This document shows positions 26,696 to 35,746 of a stretch of 64,000 nt of DNA, in pieces. Both the position numbers and the translations under genes were made by a program. The DNA lies in assembly GCF_035984415.1 (NCBI RefSeq), contig NZ_CP130720.1:806001-870000 (forward strand). Direction: 5' to 3'. Origin of the DNA: Streptomyces sp. NBC_01296 (lineage in GTDB: Bacteria > Actinomycetota > Actinomycetes > Streptomycetales > Streptomycetaceae). Under the pieces are notes generated by a model. The model was not told the DNA's origin, did not search any database, and saw only the letters and a program-made list of their open reading frames with translations. Position 1 is the first letter of the stretch; each line of letters begins with the position of its first letter.

Positions 26696-27781
26696 TCAGC
26701 AGATGCGGGGCAGTTGCTCCCCGATCGGCAGGTCGACCACGCGGGTGCCGCCGAGGCCCGTGCGGGCCACCACCAGGCCGGGATGGGCCTCGACCGCCTC
26801 GCCGATCACCGTGGCGCGGCGGCCCAGCGGGTGGGCGCGCATGGCGTCGAGGACGGCGTCGGCGTGCTCCCGGGGCACGAAGGCGACCAGCTTGCCCTCG
26901 TTCGCCACGTAGAACGGGTCGAGGCCGAGGATCGCGCAGGCGTTGCCCACGGCCTCGGGGACCGGAACCCGGCCCTCCTGGATGACGACCCCGGTGCCCG
27001 AGGCGGCCGCGATCTCGTTCAGGGCGGCCGCGAGCCCGCCGCGCGTGGGATCGCGCAGCACGTGCAGATCGGGGGTGACCGCGAGCATGGCCTGGACGAG
27101 ACCGCCCAGCGGCGCGCAGTCGCTCTCGACCTCGGCCTCGAAGCCGAGCCCCTCGCGGACGCTCATGATGGCCACGCCGTGCAGGCCGATCTCCCCGCTG
27201 ACGATGACGACGTCACCCGGTACGACGCGCTGCGGGCGCAGGTCCACCCCGTCGGGGATGAGCCCGATGCCCGCGGTGTTGAGGTAGATGCCGTCGCCGT
27301 GGCCGGCCTCGACGACCTTGGTGTCGCCGGTCGCCACCTCGACGCCCGCGGCGCGCGCGGCCTTGCCGAGGGCCTCGGCGACCCGGGCCACCACCGAGAT
27401 CTCCACGCCCTCCTCGAGGATGAACCCGCAGGAGAGGTAGGCGGCCCGGGCCCCGCTCATGGCGAGGTCGTTGACCGTGCCGTTGACCGCGAGGTCGCCG
27501 ATGCTGCCGCCGGGGAAGAACAGCGGCCGCACCACGTACGAGTCGGTCGAGAAGGCCAGTCGGGCCCCGCCCAGGGTGACCGCCGCGGAATCGCCGAGCT
27601 GGGCGAGCACCTCGCCGCCGAAGGCGGGTGCGAAGACGTGCTGGACGAGCTCGGCGGAGAGCGCGCCGCCGCCTCCGTGGCCCATCACCACCCGGGGGCG
27701 GTCGCGCAGCGGGGCCGGGCAGGTCCAGCCGGTGACGTCGAGTCCGGTCCCGGACACGGCGTCGGTCACGGTCTCAGACAA
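26696..27781 (-). CDS. hypE: Hydrogenase maturation protein HypE
   Basis: This is a 361-residue PurM/AIR-synthetase-fold enzyme. With ATP it dehydrates the S-carbamoyl group (passed from HypF) on its own C-terminal Cys to a thiocyanate, the source of the CN ligands of the NiFe site. The C-terminus is PRIC, the diagnostic acceptor Cys. [13 protein letters not shown] at the N-terminus and the [15 protein letters not shown] block are ATP-site motifs. It is the last gene of the hydrogenase operon; its start overlaps the hypD stop by 8 bases. Confidence 0.97.
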   Translation of the reverse strand: MSETVTDAVSGTGLDVTGWTCPAPLRDRPRVVMGHGGGGALSAELVQHVFAPAFGGEVLAQLGDSAAVTLGGARLAFSTDSYVVRPLFFPGGSIGDLAVNGTVNDLAMSGARAAYLSCGFILEEGVEISVVARVAEALGKAARAAGVEVATGDTKVVEAGHGDGIYLNTAGIGLIPDGVDLRPQRVVPGDVVIVSGEIGLHGVAIMSVREGLGFEAEVESDCAPLGGLVQAMLAVTPDLHVLRDPTRGGLAAALNEIAAASGTGVVIQEGRVPVPEAVGNACAILGLDPFYVANEGKLVAFVPREHADAVLDAMRAHPLGRRATVIGEAVEAHPGLVVARTGLGGTRVVDLPIGEQLPRIC

Positions 27782-28907
27782 CGGGGCTCGCCTCCAGCGG
27801 TGCGGTCCGGGCCGGCGCGAGGTCGAGGCGCCGGTAGAGGTAGTACGCGGCGCAGGCGCCCTCGCTGGAGACCATCGTGGCGCCGAGCGGGTTGCGCGGG
27901 GTGCAGGTGGTGCCGAAGGCCTCGCACTCGTGCGGCTTGATCAGGCCCTGGAGGACCTCACCGCTACGGCACTCGGCGGGCTCCTGCGTGGCGATGTCCG
28001 TCACCGAGAAGCGGTGCTCGGCGTCGTAGTCGCGGTAGCGGGCGGACAGCCGCCAGCCGCTGGCCGGGATGACGCCGATGCCGCGCCAGGCGCGGTCGGT
28101 GACCTCGAAGACGTCCTCCAGCATGGCGAGCGCGGCCGGGTTCCCCTCCGGGCGGACGGCCCGCGCGTAGGCGTTGTCGACGGTGTACTCGCCCCGCTCC
28201 AGCTGCCGTACGGCCCGGCGTACGCCTTCGAGGATGTCCAGCGGCTCGAAGCCCGTGACCACGATCGGGACGCGGTGGCGCGCGGCCAGCTCCGGGTACT
28301 CCCCCATGCCCATCACGCTGCACACGTGCCCGGCGGCCAGGAAGGCCTGCACCCGGCAGCTCGGGGAGGTCATGATCGCCTCGATGGCCGGGGGCACCCG
28401 GACGTGGGAGACGAGCAGGCTGAAGTTGGGGATGCCGAGCTTCTTCGCCTGATGCACCGTCATGGCATTGGGCGGCGCGGTGGTTTCGAAGCCGATGCCG
28501 AAGAACACCACCTCGCGCGCCGGGTTCTGCTGCGCGATCCGCAGGGCGTCGAGCGGGGAGTACACCACCCGTACGTCGCCGCCCTCGCTGCGCACCTGGA
28601 AGAGGTCGCGGCCGGTCCCGGGGACGCGGAGCATGTCGCCGAACGAGCAGAAGATCACCTCGGGGCGGGAGGCGATCTCCAGTGCCTTGTCGATGACCTC
28701 CAGCGGGGTCACGCACACCGGGCAGCCCGGGCCGTGGATCAACTCGACCTGTTCGGGCAGCAGTTGGTCGATGCCGTGCCGGATGATGGTGTGGGTCTGG
28801 CCGCCGCAGACCTCCATCAGCGCCCAGGGGCGGGTGACGGTGGCGTGGATGTCGTCGAGCAGGCGGCGGGCCAGCTCGGGGTCCTGGAACTCCTCGATGT
28901 ACTTCAC
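27774..28907 (-). CDS. hypD: Hydrogenase maturation protein HypD
   Basis: This is a 377-residue iron-sulfur scaffold on which, with HypC, the Fe(CN)2CO unit is assembled. Conserved Cys motifs are visible: MEVCGGQTH (iron site), [10 protein letters not shown], the GFETTAP loop, AGHVCSVMG, and the C-terminal 4Fe-4S set in [27 protein letters not shown] and EGACAAYY. The GTG start at 28907 overlaps the hypC stop (GTGA). Confidence 0.97.
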   Translation of the reverse strand: MKYIEEFQDPELARRLLDDIHATVTRPWALMEVCGGQTHTIIRHGIDQLLPEQVELIHGPGCPVCVTPLEVIDKALEIASRPEVIFCSFGDMLRVPGTGRDLFQVRSEGGDVRVVYSPLDALRIAQQNPAREVVFFGIGFETTAPPNAMTVHQAKKLGIPNFSLLVSHVRVPPAIEAIMTSPSCRVQAFLAAGHVCSVMGMGEYPELAARHRVPIVVTGFEPLDILEGVRRAVRQLERGEYTVDNAYARAVRPEGNPAALAMLEDVFEVTDRAWRGIGVIPASGWRLSARYRDYDAEHRFSVTDIATQEPAECRSGEVLQGLIKPHECEAFGTTCTPRNPLGATMVSSEGACAAYYLYRRLDLAPARTAPLEASPVV

Positions 28908-29257
28908 TGCTGCTGCGCCTCCTGTACGGCGTCCCCGGTGTGCGGCTGCTGCGCGATGTCGTCGGCGAAGGGCCAGTCCCCCGTGCCCGCCTCGGCCGCC
29001 GCCCGCTCCCACGGATCGCCGAACTCCTCCTGGAGCATGCCGAGTTGGGCGAATAGCTCGAGCGTCTGTTTGGCCGACTCCTCGTCGAGGCGTTGCAGGG
29101 CGAAGCCGACGTGGACGATGGCGTACTCGCCGACCCGGAGGTCCGGGAGGTACTCGAGGCACACCTCCTTGACCACCCCGCCGAAGTCGACGGTCGCCAT
29201 GCGGGTGCCGTCCTTCTCCCCGATGTCAAGCACTCTGCCGGGTACCGCCAGGCACAT
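28904..29257 (-). CDS. hypC: Hydrogenase maturation chaperone HypC
   Basis: This 117-residue protein opens MCLAVPGRV. Cys2 is the residue that carries the iron unit between HypD and the large-subunit precursor. [35 protein letters not shown] is the OB-fold core, followed by a C-terminal helix. It is longer than the usual ~80-95 residues by an acidic/Gln-rich tail (about 85-117), which is unusual but of unknown meaning. Its first 32 bases overlap the end of hypF. Confidence 0.96.
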   Translation of the reverse strand: MCLAVPGRVLDIGEKDGTRMATVDFGGVVKEVCLEYLPDLRVGEYAIVHVGFALQRLDEESAKQTLELFAQLGMLQEEFGDPWERAAAEAGTGDWPFADDIAQQPHTGDAVQEAQQQ

Positions 29258-31640
29258 GGCCCTCTCCTTGCTGTGGGTGGTGCGGGGTGCAGGCCGCCAC
29301 CATGAGCTGGCCGAGGGCCAGCCCGCCGTCGTTCGGCGGGACGCGGTGGTGGCGCAGTACGGTGAAGCCGCGCTCGCGCAGCAGGCGGGCGCAGGCGCAG
29401 GAGAGCACGGTGTTGGCGAAGACCCCGCCGGTCAGGGCGACGGTGTCGATCCCGTGCCGCTCGCGCGCGAGGACGGCCAGCTCGGACACGAGGTCGGCGA
29501 CGGCCGTGTGGAAGCGCGCGGCGATCACGCCGGGGGCGGTGCCCGCGCGCACGTCGCGGACCACCGCCGCCAGCAGGGGAGCGGGGTCCGCGGTCAGCGG
29601 GGCGTCGCCGCCGTGCGCGGGGAGCCGGAGGGCGAACGCGTAGTCCGGTCCGGCGGCATCTCCGGCCCCGGCCCCGCCGGCGCTTCCGCTCACGGCCGCG
29701 GTGAGCGCCGCGCCCTCCAGCTCGATGGCGGCCTGGGCCTCGTACCCGGCGTGGTGGCAGACGCCCGCCAGGGAGGAGACGGCATCGAAGAGGCGGCCCA
29801 TGCTGGAGGTCGGGACGCAGTGCAGGTTCCGCTCCAACTGACGTCGGAGCAGCCGTAGTTCCTCGGGCGGGCAGGCGGCCGTGCAGGGCAGGTCGGGGTC
29901 CCAGTCGAGCCCGGCGGCGCGCAGATGGGACAGGGCCATCCGGTACGGCCGGTGCACGGCGGCGTCGCCGCCCGGCAGCGGGACGTAGGCGAGGTGCGCG
30001 AACCGGGTGTACCCGGCGTAGTCCGCCAGCAGCACCTCCCCGCCCCAGACGGCCCCGTCGTCGCCGTATCCGGTGCCGTCGAACGCGACGCCGATCACCC
30101 GGCGGGCGCCGCCCTGGCCGTGTTCGGCCATCGCGGACGCGATGTGTGCGTGGTGGTGCTGGACTCCCACGACCGGGCGGCCGGCGGCCCGGTCGCGGAC
30201 CAGGCGGCCCGAGCGGTAGCCGGGGTGCCGGTCGGCGGCGAGCAGCCCGGGTCGTACGCCGGTGATGGACTCCAGCTGCTGTTCGGCGCGTTCGAAGGCG
30301 TACTGCGTGGCCAGGTCGTCCATGTCGCCGATGTGTGCGGACAGCCAGGCCTTGCGGCCCTCGCCGAGGCAGAAGGCGTTCTTGAGGTCTCCCCCGGCGG
30401 CGAGCGCGGCCGGTACGGACAGCGGCAGCGTGAGGGGCAGCGGGGCGTACCCGCGGGAGCGGCGCAGGGTCAGCGCCTCGCCGTCGCAGACGCGCACCAC
30501 GGAGTCGTCGCACGGGACGTGGATCGGCCGGTCGTGGGTGAGCCAGCCGTCGGCGAGCCGGGCGAGCCGGTCCAGGGCCTCGTCGTCGTCGGTGACGATG
30601 GGCTCGCCCGACAGGTTCCCGCTGGTCATGACGAGCAGCCGGGGGCCGGGCGGGTCGCCGGGCAGGCCGAGCAGCAGATGGTGCACGGGGGTGTAGGGGA
30701 GCATCACGCCCAGGTCGGGGCTGCCCGGGGCGACGGCGTCGGCGACGAGATCCTGCGCGGCGGCGCCGGGGCGGCGGCGCAGCAGGACGATCGGCCGGAC
30801 GGGCCCGGTGAGCAGGTCCCGTTCGGCCGGGCCGAGGTGGACGAGGTGCTCGATGTCGGCGACGTCGCGGGCCATCAGGGCGAACGGCTTGTCCCCGCGG
30901 GCCTTGCGGCGCCGCAGCTCGGCCACGGCGCCGGCGTGGGCGGCGTCGCAGGCGAGGTGGTAGCCGCCGAGGCCCTTGACCGCGAGGATCGCCCCGCCGG
31001 CCAGCAGCCGGCGGGCCTCGGCCACCGGGTCGGCGTGCGCCCCCTCGCGCGGGGGCGAACCGGCGTGGAGCCGCAGGCGGGGTCCGCAGGCGGGGCAGGC
31101 CACCGGCTGGGCGTGGAAGCGCCGGTCGGCGGGGTCCGCGTACTCGCGGGCGCAGTCGGGGCACATCGGGAAGCGGGCCATGGTGGTGTGCACCCGGTCG
31201 TACGGCAGCCCGGTGACGATGGTGAAGCGGGGTCCGCAGTGCGTGCAGGTGATGAAGGGGTGCCGGTGGCGCCGGTCGGCCGGATCGGCCAGCTCCGTGA
31301 GGCAGTCGGCGCAGGTGGCCACGTCCGGGGAGACGAGGGTGCGCGCGGGGCCGCCGGACCGGGAGGCGACGATGGTGAAGCCTGCGCCGCCGGCGACGGG
31401 GACCTCGTGGTGGTCGACGGCATCGACGACCGCCAGGGGCGGGGCGTCGGCCGCGAGCCGCTCGCAGAAGGCCGATACGGCCGCCGGTGCGCCCTCGACC
31501 TCGGCGACGACCCCTTCGGGGGTGTTGGTGACGTGCCCGGCGAGGCCGAGCCCGGTCGCGCGGGTGTACACGTACGGCCGGAAGCCCACGCCCTGCACCA
31601 CTCCGCGCACGACGACCCGGCGGCGCTGTACGGCTTCCAT
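29226..31640 (-). CDS. hypF: Carbamoyltransferase HypF
   Basis: This 804-residue enzyme makes carbamoyl-AMP from carbamoyl phosphate and transfers the group to the HypE C-terminal Cys. Domains in order are acylphosphatase (RRVVVRGVVQGVGFRPYVYTRA, about 6-27), two zinc fingers (CADC/CTHC and CPDC/CPAC), YrdC-like, and Kae1-like with VQHHHAHIASAM and a TGGVFANTVL ATP-site motif near the end. The start overlaps the hypB stop by one base (TGATG), a coupled arrangement. Confidence 0.97.
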   Translation of the reverse strand: MEAVQRRRVVVRGVVQGVGFRPYVYTRATGLGLAGHVTNTPEGVVAEVEGAPAAVSAFCERLAADAPPLAVVDAVDHHEVPVAGGAGFTIVASRSGGPARTLVSPDVATCADCLTELADPADRRHRHPFITCTHCGPRFTIVTGLPYDRVHTTMARFPMCPDCAREYADPADRRFHAQPVACPACGPRLRLHAGSPPREGAHADPVAEARRLLAGGAILAVKGLGGYHLACDAAHAGAVAELRRRKARGDKPFALMARDVADIEHLVHLGPAERDLLTGPVRPIVLLRRRPGAAAQDLVADAVAPGSPDLGVMLPYTPVHHLLLGLPGDPPGPRLLVMTSGNLSGEPIVTDDDEALDRLARLADGWLTHDRPIHVPCDDSVVRVCDGEALTLRRSRGYAPLPLTLPLSVPAALAAGGDLKNAFCLGEGRKAWLSAHIGDMDDLATQYAFERAEQQLESITGVRPGLLAADRHPGYRSGRLVRDRAAGRPVVGVQHHHAHIASAMAEHGQGGARRVIGVAFDGTGYGDDGAVWGGEVLLADYAGYTRFAHLAYVPLPGGDAAVHRPYRMALSHLRAAGLDWDPDLPCTAACPPEELRLLRRQLERNLHCVPTSSMGRLFDAVSSLAGVCHHAGYEAQAAIELEGAALTAAVSGSAGGAGAGDAAGPDYAFALRLPAHGGDAPLTADPAPLLAAVVRDVRAGTAPGVIAARFHTAVADLVSELAVLARERHGIDTVALTGGVFANTVLSCACARLLRERGFTVLRHHRVPPNDGGLALGQLMVAACTPHHPQQGEGHVPGGTRQSA

Positions 31641-32398
31641 CAGCGGGACTGCACCACGGCGGAGTGCGCGTGGCCCTCGGCGTGGTGATCGTGATGGTGA
31701 TGCGCGGGGGGCTGCTGGGCCATGACCGGGGCGTGCACCGCGCCGCCGGCGCCGACCGCCAGCGCCCGGTCGAGCAGGATGCCCGCGCCCTCGCCGCCGC
31801 GGGCCGAGGTCAGCACCACCTCCACCCCGGGGTTGACCTGCTGGACGTGCGCGCGGAAGGCGGTTTCGTCGAATTCCACGGCCTGCGCGATGTCCGTCTT
31901 CGTCACCACGACGAGGTGGGCGAGCCCGAACGCCGTCGGGTACTTGAGCGGTTTGTCCTCGCCCTCCGTCACCGAGGCGAGGACCACGCGCAGCGTCTCC
32001 CCGAGGTCGTACGAGGCGGGGCAGACGAGGTTGCCGACGTTCTCCACGAACAGCAGCCGGGTGTCCTCGGGCATCCAGCCGTCGAGGTGGCGCCCGAGCA
32101 TCCCGGCCTCGAGGTGGCAGAGCCCGTCGGTGAGCACCTGCTTGACGGGGACGCCCGAACGCGCCAGCCGTACCGCGTCGTTCTCGGTGGCGAGGTCGGC
32201 GGTGAGCGCGGCGACGGGTACGCCGCGCTCGCGCGCCAGGCCGAGTTCGCGCTCCAGCAGGGCGGTCTTCCCGCTTCCCGGGCTGGACAGGAGGTTGACC
32301 ACCGTGGTGCCGCGGGCGGTGAGTTCGGCGCGCAGAATGTGCGCGGCCGAGTCGTTCTTGGCGAGGACCGCCTGCTTCAGGTCGACCACACGGCACAT
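31640..32398 (-). CDS. hypB: Nickel-inserting GTPase HypB
   Basis: This 252-residue SIMIBI GTPase delivers nickel to the large subunit with HypA. The P-loop is SPGSGKT (39-45). The nickel/zinc site Cys and His are in DGLCHLEAG, and NLVCPASYDLGE and VVTKTDI (guanine site) follow. The C-terminal tail (about 233-246) has nine or so His residues in clusters; in the best-known HypB proteins such a nickel-storage tract is N-terminal, so its position here is notable. It starts 3 bases after the hypA stop. Confidence 0.96.
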   Translation of the reverse strand: MCRVVDLKQAVLAKNDSAAHILRAELTARGTTVVNLLSSPGSGKTALLERELGLARERGVPVAALTADLATENDAVRLARSGVPVKQVLTDGLCHLEAGMLGRHLDGWMPEDTRLLFVENVGNLVCPASYDLGETLRVVLASVTEGEDKPLKYPTAFGLAHLVVVTKTDIAQAVEFDETAFRAHVQQVNPGVEVVLTSARGGEGAGILLDRALAVGAGGAVHAPVMAQQPPAHHHHDHHAEGHAHSAVVQSR

Positions 32399-32401
32399 GG
32401 T

Positions 32402-32809
32402 TCAGCGCTCCTCGGAGATCGGTTCGCGGGTGGGGGCGGGATGCCGGTCGCAGGCGGGGCCGTCCTCCCAGTGCACGCTGAGGATCTGCAGCTCGCGCCC
32501 GGCGAGGAGTTCGACCTCCGTGGCCTGTCCGCAGCCGGGGCAGACGAGCCGGGGCGGCATGCCGACCGCCCAGTCGCCCGTACAGGAACGGCAGTGCGCG
32601 CGGGCAGGGACGGACTCCGTCACGAGCTCGGCCCCTTCCAGGACCGTTCCGGCGCAGGCCAGTTCGAAGCAGAAGGCGAGGGCGTCGGGCACCACCCCGG
32701 CCAGCTCACCGACCTGGAGCCGGACCGAGGTGACGGCGCTCGCGCCGCCGGCCTCGGCGGCTTCCTCCACCTGGGCCACCACGGCCATGGCGATCGACAT
32801 CTCGTGCAT
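32402..32809 (-). CDS. hypA: Nickel metallochaperone HypA
   Basis: This 135-residue protein starts MHEMS; His2 and the N-terminal amide bind nickel. A zinc site is formed by CRSC and CPGC about 18 residues apart. The C-terminus (after about 112) is extended by a polar tail with DGPACDRHP that could bind metal. It is the first hyp gene after a 156-base gap, so it may have its own promoter. Confidence 0.95.
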   Translation of the reverse strand: MHEMSIAMAVVAQVEEAAEAGGASAVTSVRLQVGELAGVVPDALAFCFELACAGTVLEGAELVTESVPARAHCRSCTGDWAVGMPPRLVCPGCGQATEVELLAGRELQILSVHWEDGPACDRHPAPTREPISEER

Positions 32810-32849
32810 GGGACTCCGTCCTGCCGGGCCTCATTAGACCGGCCGGCGC

Positions 32850-32893
32850 CGTACGGGGCGGTCGGGCACGCCGACGCGCCGACGCCCCGTACG
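32850..32893 (-). promoter_or_regulatory. Hairpin between DUF6893 and hypA
   Basis: CGTACGGGGCG (32850-32860) pairs with CGCCCCGTACG (32883-32893). It lies in the only sizeable gap (32810-32965) inside the run from the maturation protease to hypE. It may attenuate or end the structural-gene transcript, separating it from the hyp genes. Confidence 0.6.
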
Positions 32894-32965
32894 CCATTCG
32901 GGCGCCGGGGCGGCGGCACATCAGGGATCAGAGGTGTCACGGGCCGCATCTGCCACAGGCGCGGG

Positions 32966-33070
32966 TCACATGCGGCGGATCTTCAGATAGCGCTGGACAT
33001 CGGGGAGCACCACGCACAGTGCGGCGGCGAGGGCGGCGGCGGCCACGCCTCCGATGATGGCCTTCTTCAT
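32966..33070 (-). CDS. DUF6893-type microprotein
   Basis: This is a 34-residue protein from ATG 33070, 11 bases after the maturation-protease stop. A single hydrophobic helix (about residues 4-22) is followed by the basic tail PDVQRYLKIRRM, which I recognise as the DUF6893 small-protein pattern. It would be a membrane-anchored peptide with a cytoplasmic basic end. Its place inside a hydrogenase operon suggests a tether or regulator, but no function is known. Confidence 0.7.
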   Translation of the reverse strand: MKKAIIGGVAAAALAAALCVVLPDVQRYLKIRRM

Positions 33071-33081
33071 GGGGGTTCTCC

Positions 33082-33612
33082 TCAGTTGGCGGTGGCGTTG
33101 CGCTCTTCGTCGAGCAGTTCCCGGTCCGGGCGGCGGACCAGGTCCAGGACCATCCGTACGGCCTCCGGGACCGCTGCGGCCACCGGGGCGCTCAGACCGA
33201 TGCCCTCGTCCAGGCATTCGGGTTCGCAGCCGACGACCCAGATCCGCCGGGGCGGTGTCCCGCCGGTTCCGGCGCACAGCGTGTCCAGCAGGGCCAGCAC
33301 CGCGTCGGGCGACATCTGGTGCCCGTCGAGTACGGGGCTCTGCGGGGCGATGGAGCCGGCTCCGGCGGCCTCGATCAAGTAGAGGGTGCCGGGGGCTCCG
33401 CCGCGCGCGGTGGCGTCCACCAGGACGAGCGTGTCGTAGCCGTCGAGGAGCTGGTAGGCGAGGTGGACCCCGCGTACGCCGATGTCCACGACCTCGACCC
33501 GGTCGGGCAGCCCGCAGCCGGGCTCGGACAGCCTCCGGACGGTCTCGACGCCGAAGCCGTCGTCGCCGAGGAAGACGTTGCCGATGCCGGCGATCAGGAT
33601 GCGGCCGCTCAC
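33082..33612 (-). CDS. Hydrogenase maturation endopeptidase (HyaD/HybD family)
   Basis: This is a 176-residue nickel-dependent check protease that removes the C-terminal extension of the large subunit after NiFe insertion. The GIGNVFLGDDGFG motif (about 8-20) gives the first acidic nickel ligand, the DIGVRG strand the second, and the His in LDGHQMSP is the third ligand. The GTG start at 33612 overlaps the upstream stop (GTGA). It precedes the DUF6893 microprotein. Confidence 0.94.
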   Translation of the reverse strand: MSGRILIAGIGNVFLGDDGFGVETVRRLSEPGCGLPDRVEVVDIGVRGVHLAYQLLDGYDTLVLVDATARGGAPGTLYLIEAAGAGSIAPQSPVLDGHQMSPDAVLALLDTLCAGTGGTPPRRIWVVGCEPECLDEGIGLSAPVAAAVPEAVRMVLDLVRRPDRELLDEERNATAN

Positions 33613-35048
33613 GCGTCCTCCAGGGGGGCGACCTCGTCGGGCTGGAAGTACAGGAACCGGCCCTGTTCGCGGCGGATGTCGGCGCCGGGGTCGCCTTCGA
33701 CGGTGACGGCGAGGTGCACTCCGCCGTCGACGTCGTGGAGGACGGCCTCGACCTGGGCGGCGGCGCCCTGGAGGAACAGGTCCTGGGCGTCGGTGCGCCG
33801 CAGGCCCGGGCGCAGGATGACCCGGCTGCCGGGGCCCACCGAGGTGCCGTCGATCAGGATCCGGTCGCGGGCCGGGTCGGCGGGGTCCGCGTGCGCCGGG
33901 TCCCACCAGGGGGTGTCGGGCCTGAACACGGCGTCCTCGTCGAAGAGTTCGGGGAACGACTCGGGGGTGGGCGCACCGGGGTCGGTGATCTCCCGGAGCG
34001 CCCGGACGGCGCCGTGCAGGCGTTCCAGCACCTCGGGGGGCATCGTCTCGGCCAGGTCGATCACGGCGGCGGCGCGGGCGTCGGTCCCGCGGGCCTCCCG
34101 TTTCTCCTGGTCGGTCAGGGCCGCCGTGCGCAGGGCGAGGATCTCGTCGATCTCGGTGGCGTCGTACATGGCCCCGATGCTCTCGGGGGCGATGCCGGGG
34201 TGGTCCTCGAGGATGATCGGCGAGGAGAGGACCACGTCGGCGCTGCCCGGCTCGCCGGCGAGCACGGGCCAGGTGTGCAGGTTGGCGCAGGTCGCGACGG
34301 AGGGCTTGGCCCACTCGGGCGGGTCGGTCATCGAGAGGAAGGATCCGGCGCTGAGACCCAGCAGGAGGTGGGCCGCGACCAGGGAGTGCGGCAGGGCGGC
34401 GTCACGGTCGGCGCCGTCGGCCCCGTCCGCCCCGTCGCTGCCCGGGGTCCAGTCGCTCGTGTTCTCGACCACCACAGTGAGCTTGAACGCCCGGTAGGCG
34501 ACGTCCAGTTGCTCGGCGCGCAGCCGCAGCACACCGTCGGCCCGTTCGGTGCGGCGGACGAGGCGGCCCACCTCCCGGCCGTCGGGGCCGAGGACGGTTT
34601 CGGTCTCCTCGCGGGCGGGCCGGACGAAGGGAAGGGAGACCTCGCCCTCCTCCAACTCGGCGACGGGGACGGTCATTTCGACCCGCTCCTCGGTTCCCTC
34701 GTCCCAGGGGACCAGGACCCGGTCGGGCAGGTGCAGTTCGGGCACGGCCGCGAACGAGCCGTCCGCCCGGACCTCTTCGACCGTACGCCGCTGCGCGTGC
34801 AGGAAGCGCAGCTCGACGGCGAGGGTGGCCGCGCCCCGCGGTTCCATCACCAGCTCGGTGCGCTGGAAGGAGTGCTCGTCATGTGCGGGACCCCACGCGG
34901 GCGGGACCAGTACGCCGAACTGCCAGCGCAGCCGGTTCTTCGCCGCCGAGGCCCGGTACGGGTAGAGCACGTAGCCCTCGAAGAGGACGGCGTCGGCCAC
35001 CTGGCGGGCCACGGCGAACCGGGATTCGGGCAGGGCCGTCGTGGTCAT
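33609..35048 (-). CDS. Hydrogenase-locus protein of unknown function
   Basis: This is a 479-residue cytoplasmic protein, starting in overlap with the DUF6084 stop (ATGA). It is mostly strand-rich up to about residue 235 (LFEGYVLYPYRASAAKNRLRWQFGVLVPP, HSFQRTELVMEP). A middle helical part has TWPVLAGEPGSADVVLSSPIILEDHPGIAPESIGAMYDATEIDEILALR, and the C-terminal ~75 residues are strand-rich (RFLYFQPDEV). I know no enzymatic motif in it. Its fixed place between DUF6084 and the maturation protease argues for assembly or electron-transfer duty. Not recognised beyond that. Confidence 0.82.
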   Translation of the reverse strand: MTTTALPESRFAVARQVADAVLFEGYVLYPYRASAAKNRLRWQFGVLVPPAWGPAHDEHSFQRTELVMEPRGAATLAVELRFLHAQRRTVEEVRADGSFAAVPELHLPDRVLVPWDEGTEERVEMTVPVAELEEGEVSLPFVRPAREETETVLGPDGREVGRLVRRTERADGVLRLRAEQLDVAYRAFKLTVVVENTSDWTPGSDGADGADGADRDAALPHSLVAAHLLLGLSAGSFLSMTDPPEWAKPSVATCANLHTWPVLAGEPGSADVVLSSPIILEDHPGIAPESIGAMYDATEIDEILALRTAALTDQEKREARGTDARAAAVIDLAETMPPEVLERLHGAVRALREITDPGAPTPESFPELFDEDAVFRPDTPWWDPAHADPADPARDRILIDGTSVGPGSRVILRPGLRRTDAQDLFLQGAAAQVEAVLHDVDGGVHLAVTVEGDPGADIRREQGRFLYFQPDEVAPLEDA

Positions 35049-35746
35049 GGGGCGGTCCTCTCGGCGGCCCGCGGCAGTACGGCGCCGGCCCAGGCGGGGT
35101 CCGGGGGCGGCGGCTCGGCCGTCAACGCCGCGTCCAGCAGCGCCCGTACGGTCGCCTCCCACGAGGCGAGCGCGTGACGGGAGCGGTAGGCGAGCAGCTC
35201 GGCCATGGTGTCCCGGGGCAGCCGCAGCCAGCCGCAGCCCGGGAAGTGCTGCTCGACCATCTCCCGCCACACCTCGGCGGGCATCCGGAACGGTGCTTCG
35301 CGGTCCCAGGGAACGGGCTCGACCTGGAAGCCCCCGGCGCCGGTGAAGGCGGTGCCGGAGAACAGCATCAGCAGCGGCGCCTCACCGTCCTCCAGGGCGC
35401 TGAGGTAGCGGCCGGCGGCGATGTCCATGTCGTACGTGCACGGTACGACGATGTCGGTCTCGGTCTCCCCGGTGAAGCTGGGGACCATCACCGAGACCTG
35501 GGCGAACTGGAGGGGCTGCAGGGTGGTTCCCCAGCGGGCCCGCTCGCCGAACAGGTCGTGGAGGGCCGCGGCCTCGCCGGTGCCGTAGCTGCGCCGGGCC
35601 GGCTCGATGCGGATCTGGCAGCGCAGCGCGAGGGCGTGGACGCGCTTGTCCGCGGCGGTGGTGATGCGCAGCCGGAACACGAGGGTGGGACCGGCCGCGT
35701 ACGGGTCGGCGCGCACGCCGGTGCAGGCGAAGGCGAAGTCGGTCAT
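35045..35746 (-). CDS. DUF6084-type hydrogenase-locus protein
   Basis: This is a 233-residue protein overlapping both neighbours by ATGA. It is strand-rich: FACTGVRADPYAAGPTLVFRLRITT, IRIEPARRSYG, VSVMVPSFTGETETDIVVPC and a conserved tail WREMVEQHFPGCGWLRLPRDTMAELLAYRSR. There is no signal peptide, membrane segment or metal motif beyond scattered Cys. It resembles the DUF6084 family found with actinobacterial hydrogenases. Function unknown; a role in subunit assembly is a guess from context. Confidence 0.8.
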   Translation of the reverse strand: MTDFAFACTGVRADPYAAGPTLVFRLRITTAADKRVHALALRCQIRIEPARRSYGTGEAAALHDLFGERARWGTTLQPLQFAQVSVMVPSFTGETETDIVVPCTYDMDIAAGRYLSALEDGEAPLLMLFSGTAFTGAGGFQVEPVPWDREAPFRMPAEVWREMVEQHFPGCGWLRLPRDTMAELLAYRSRHALASWEATVRALLDAALTAEPPPPDPAWAGAVLPRAAERTAP

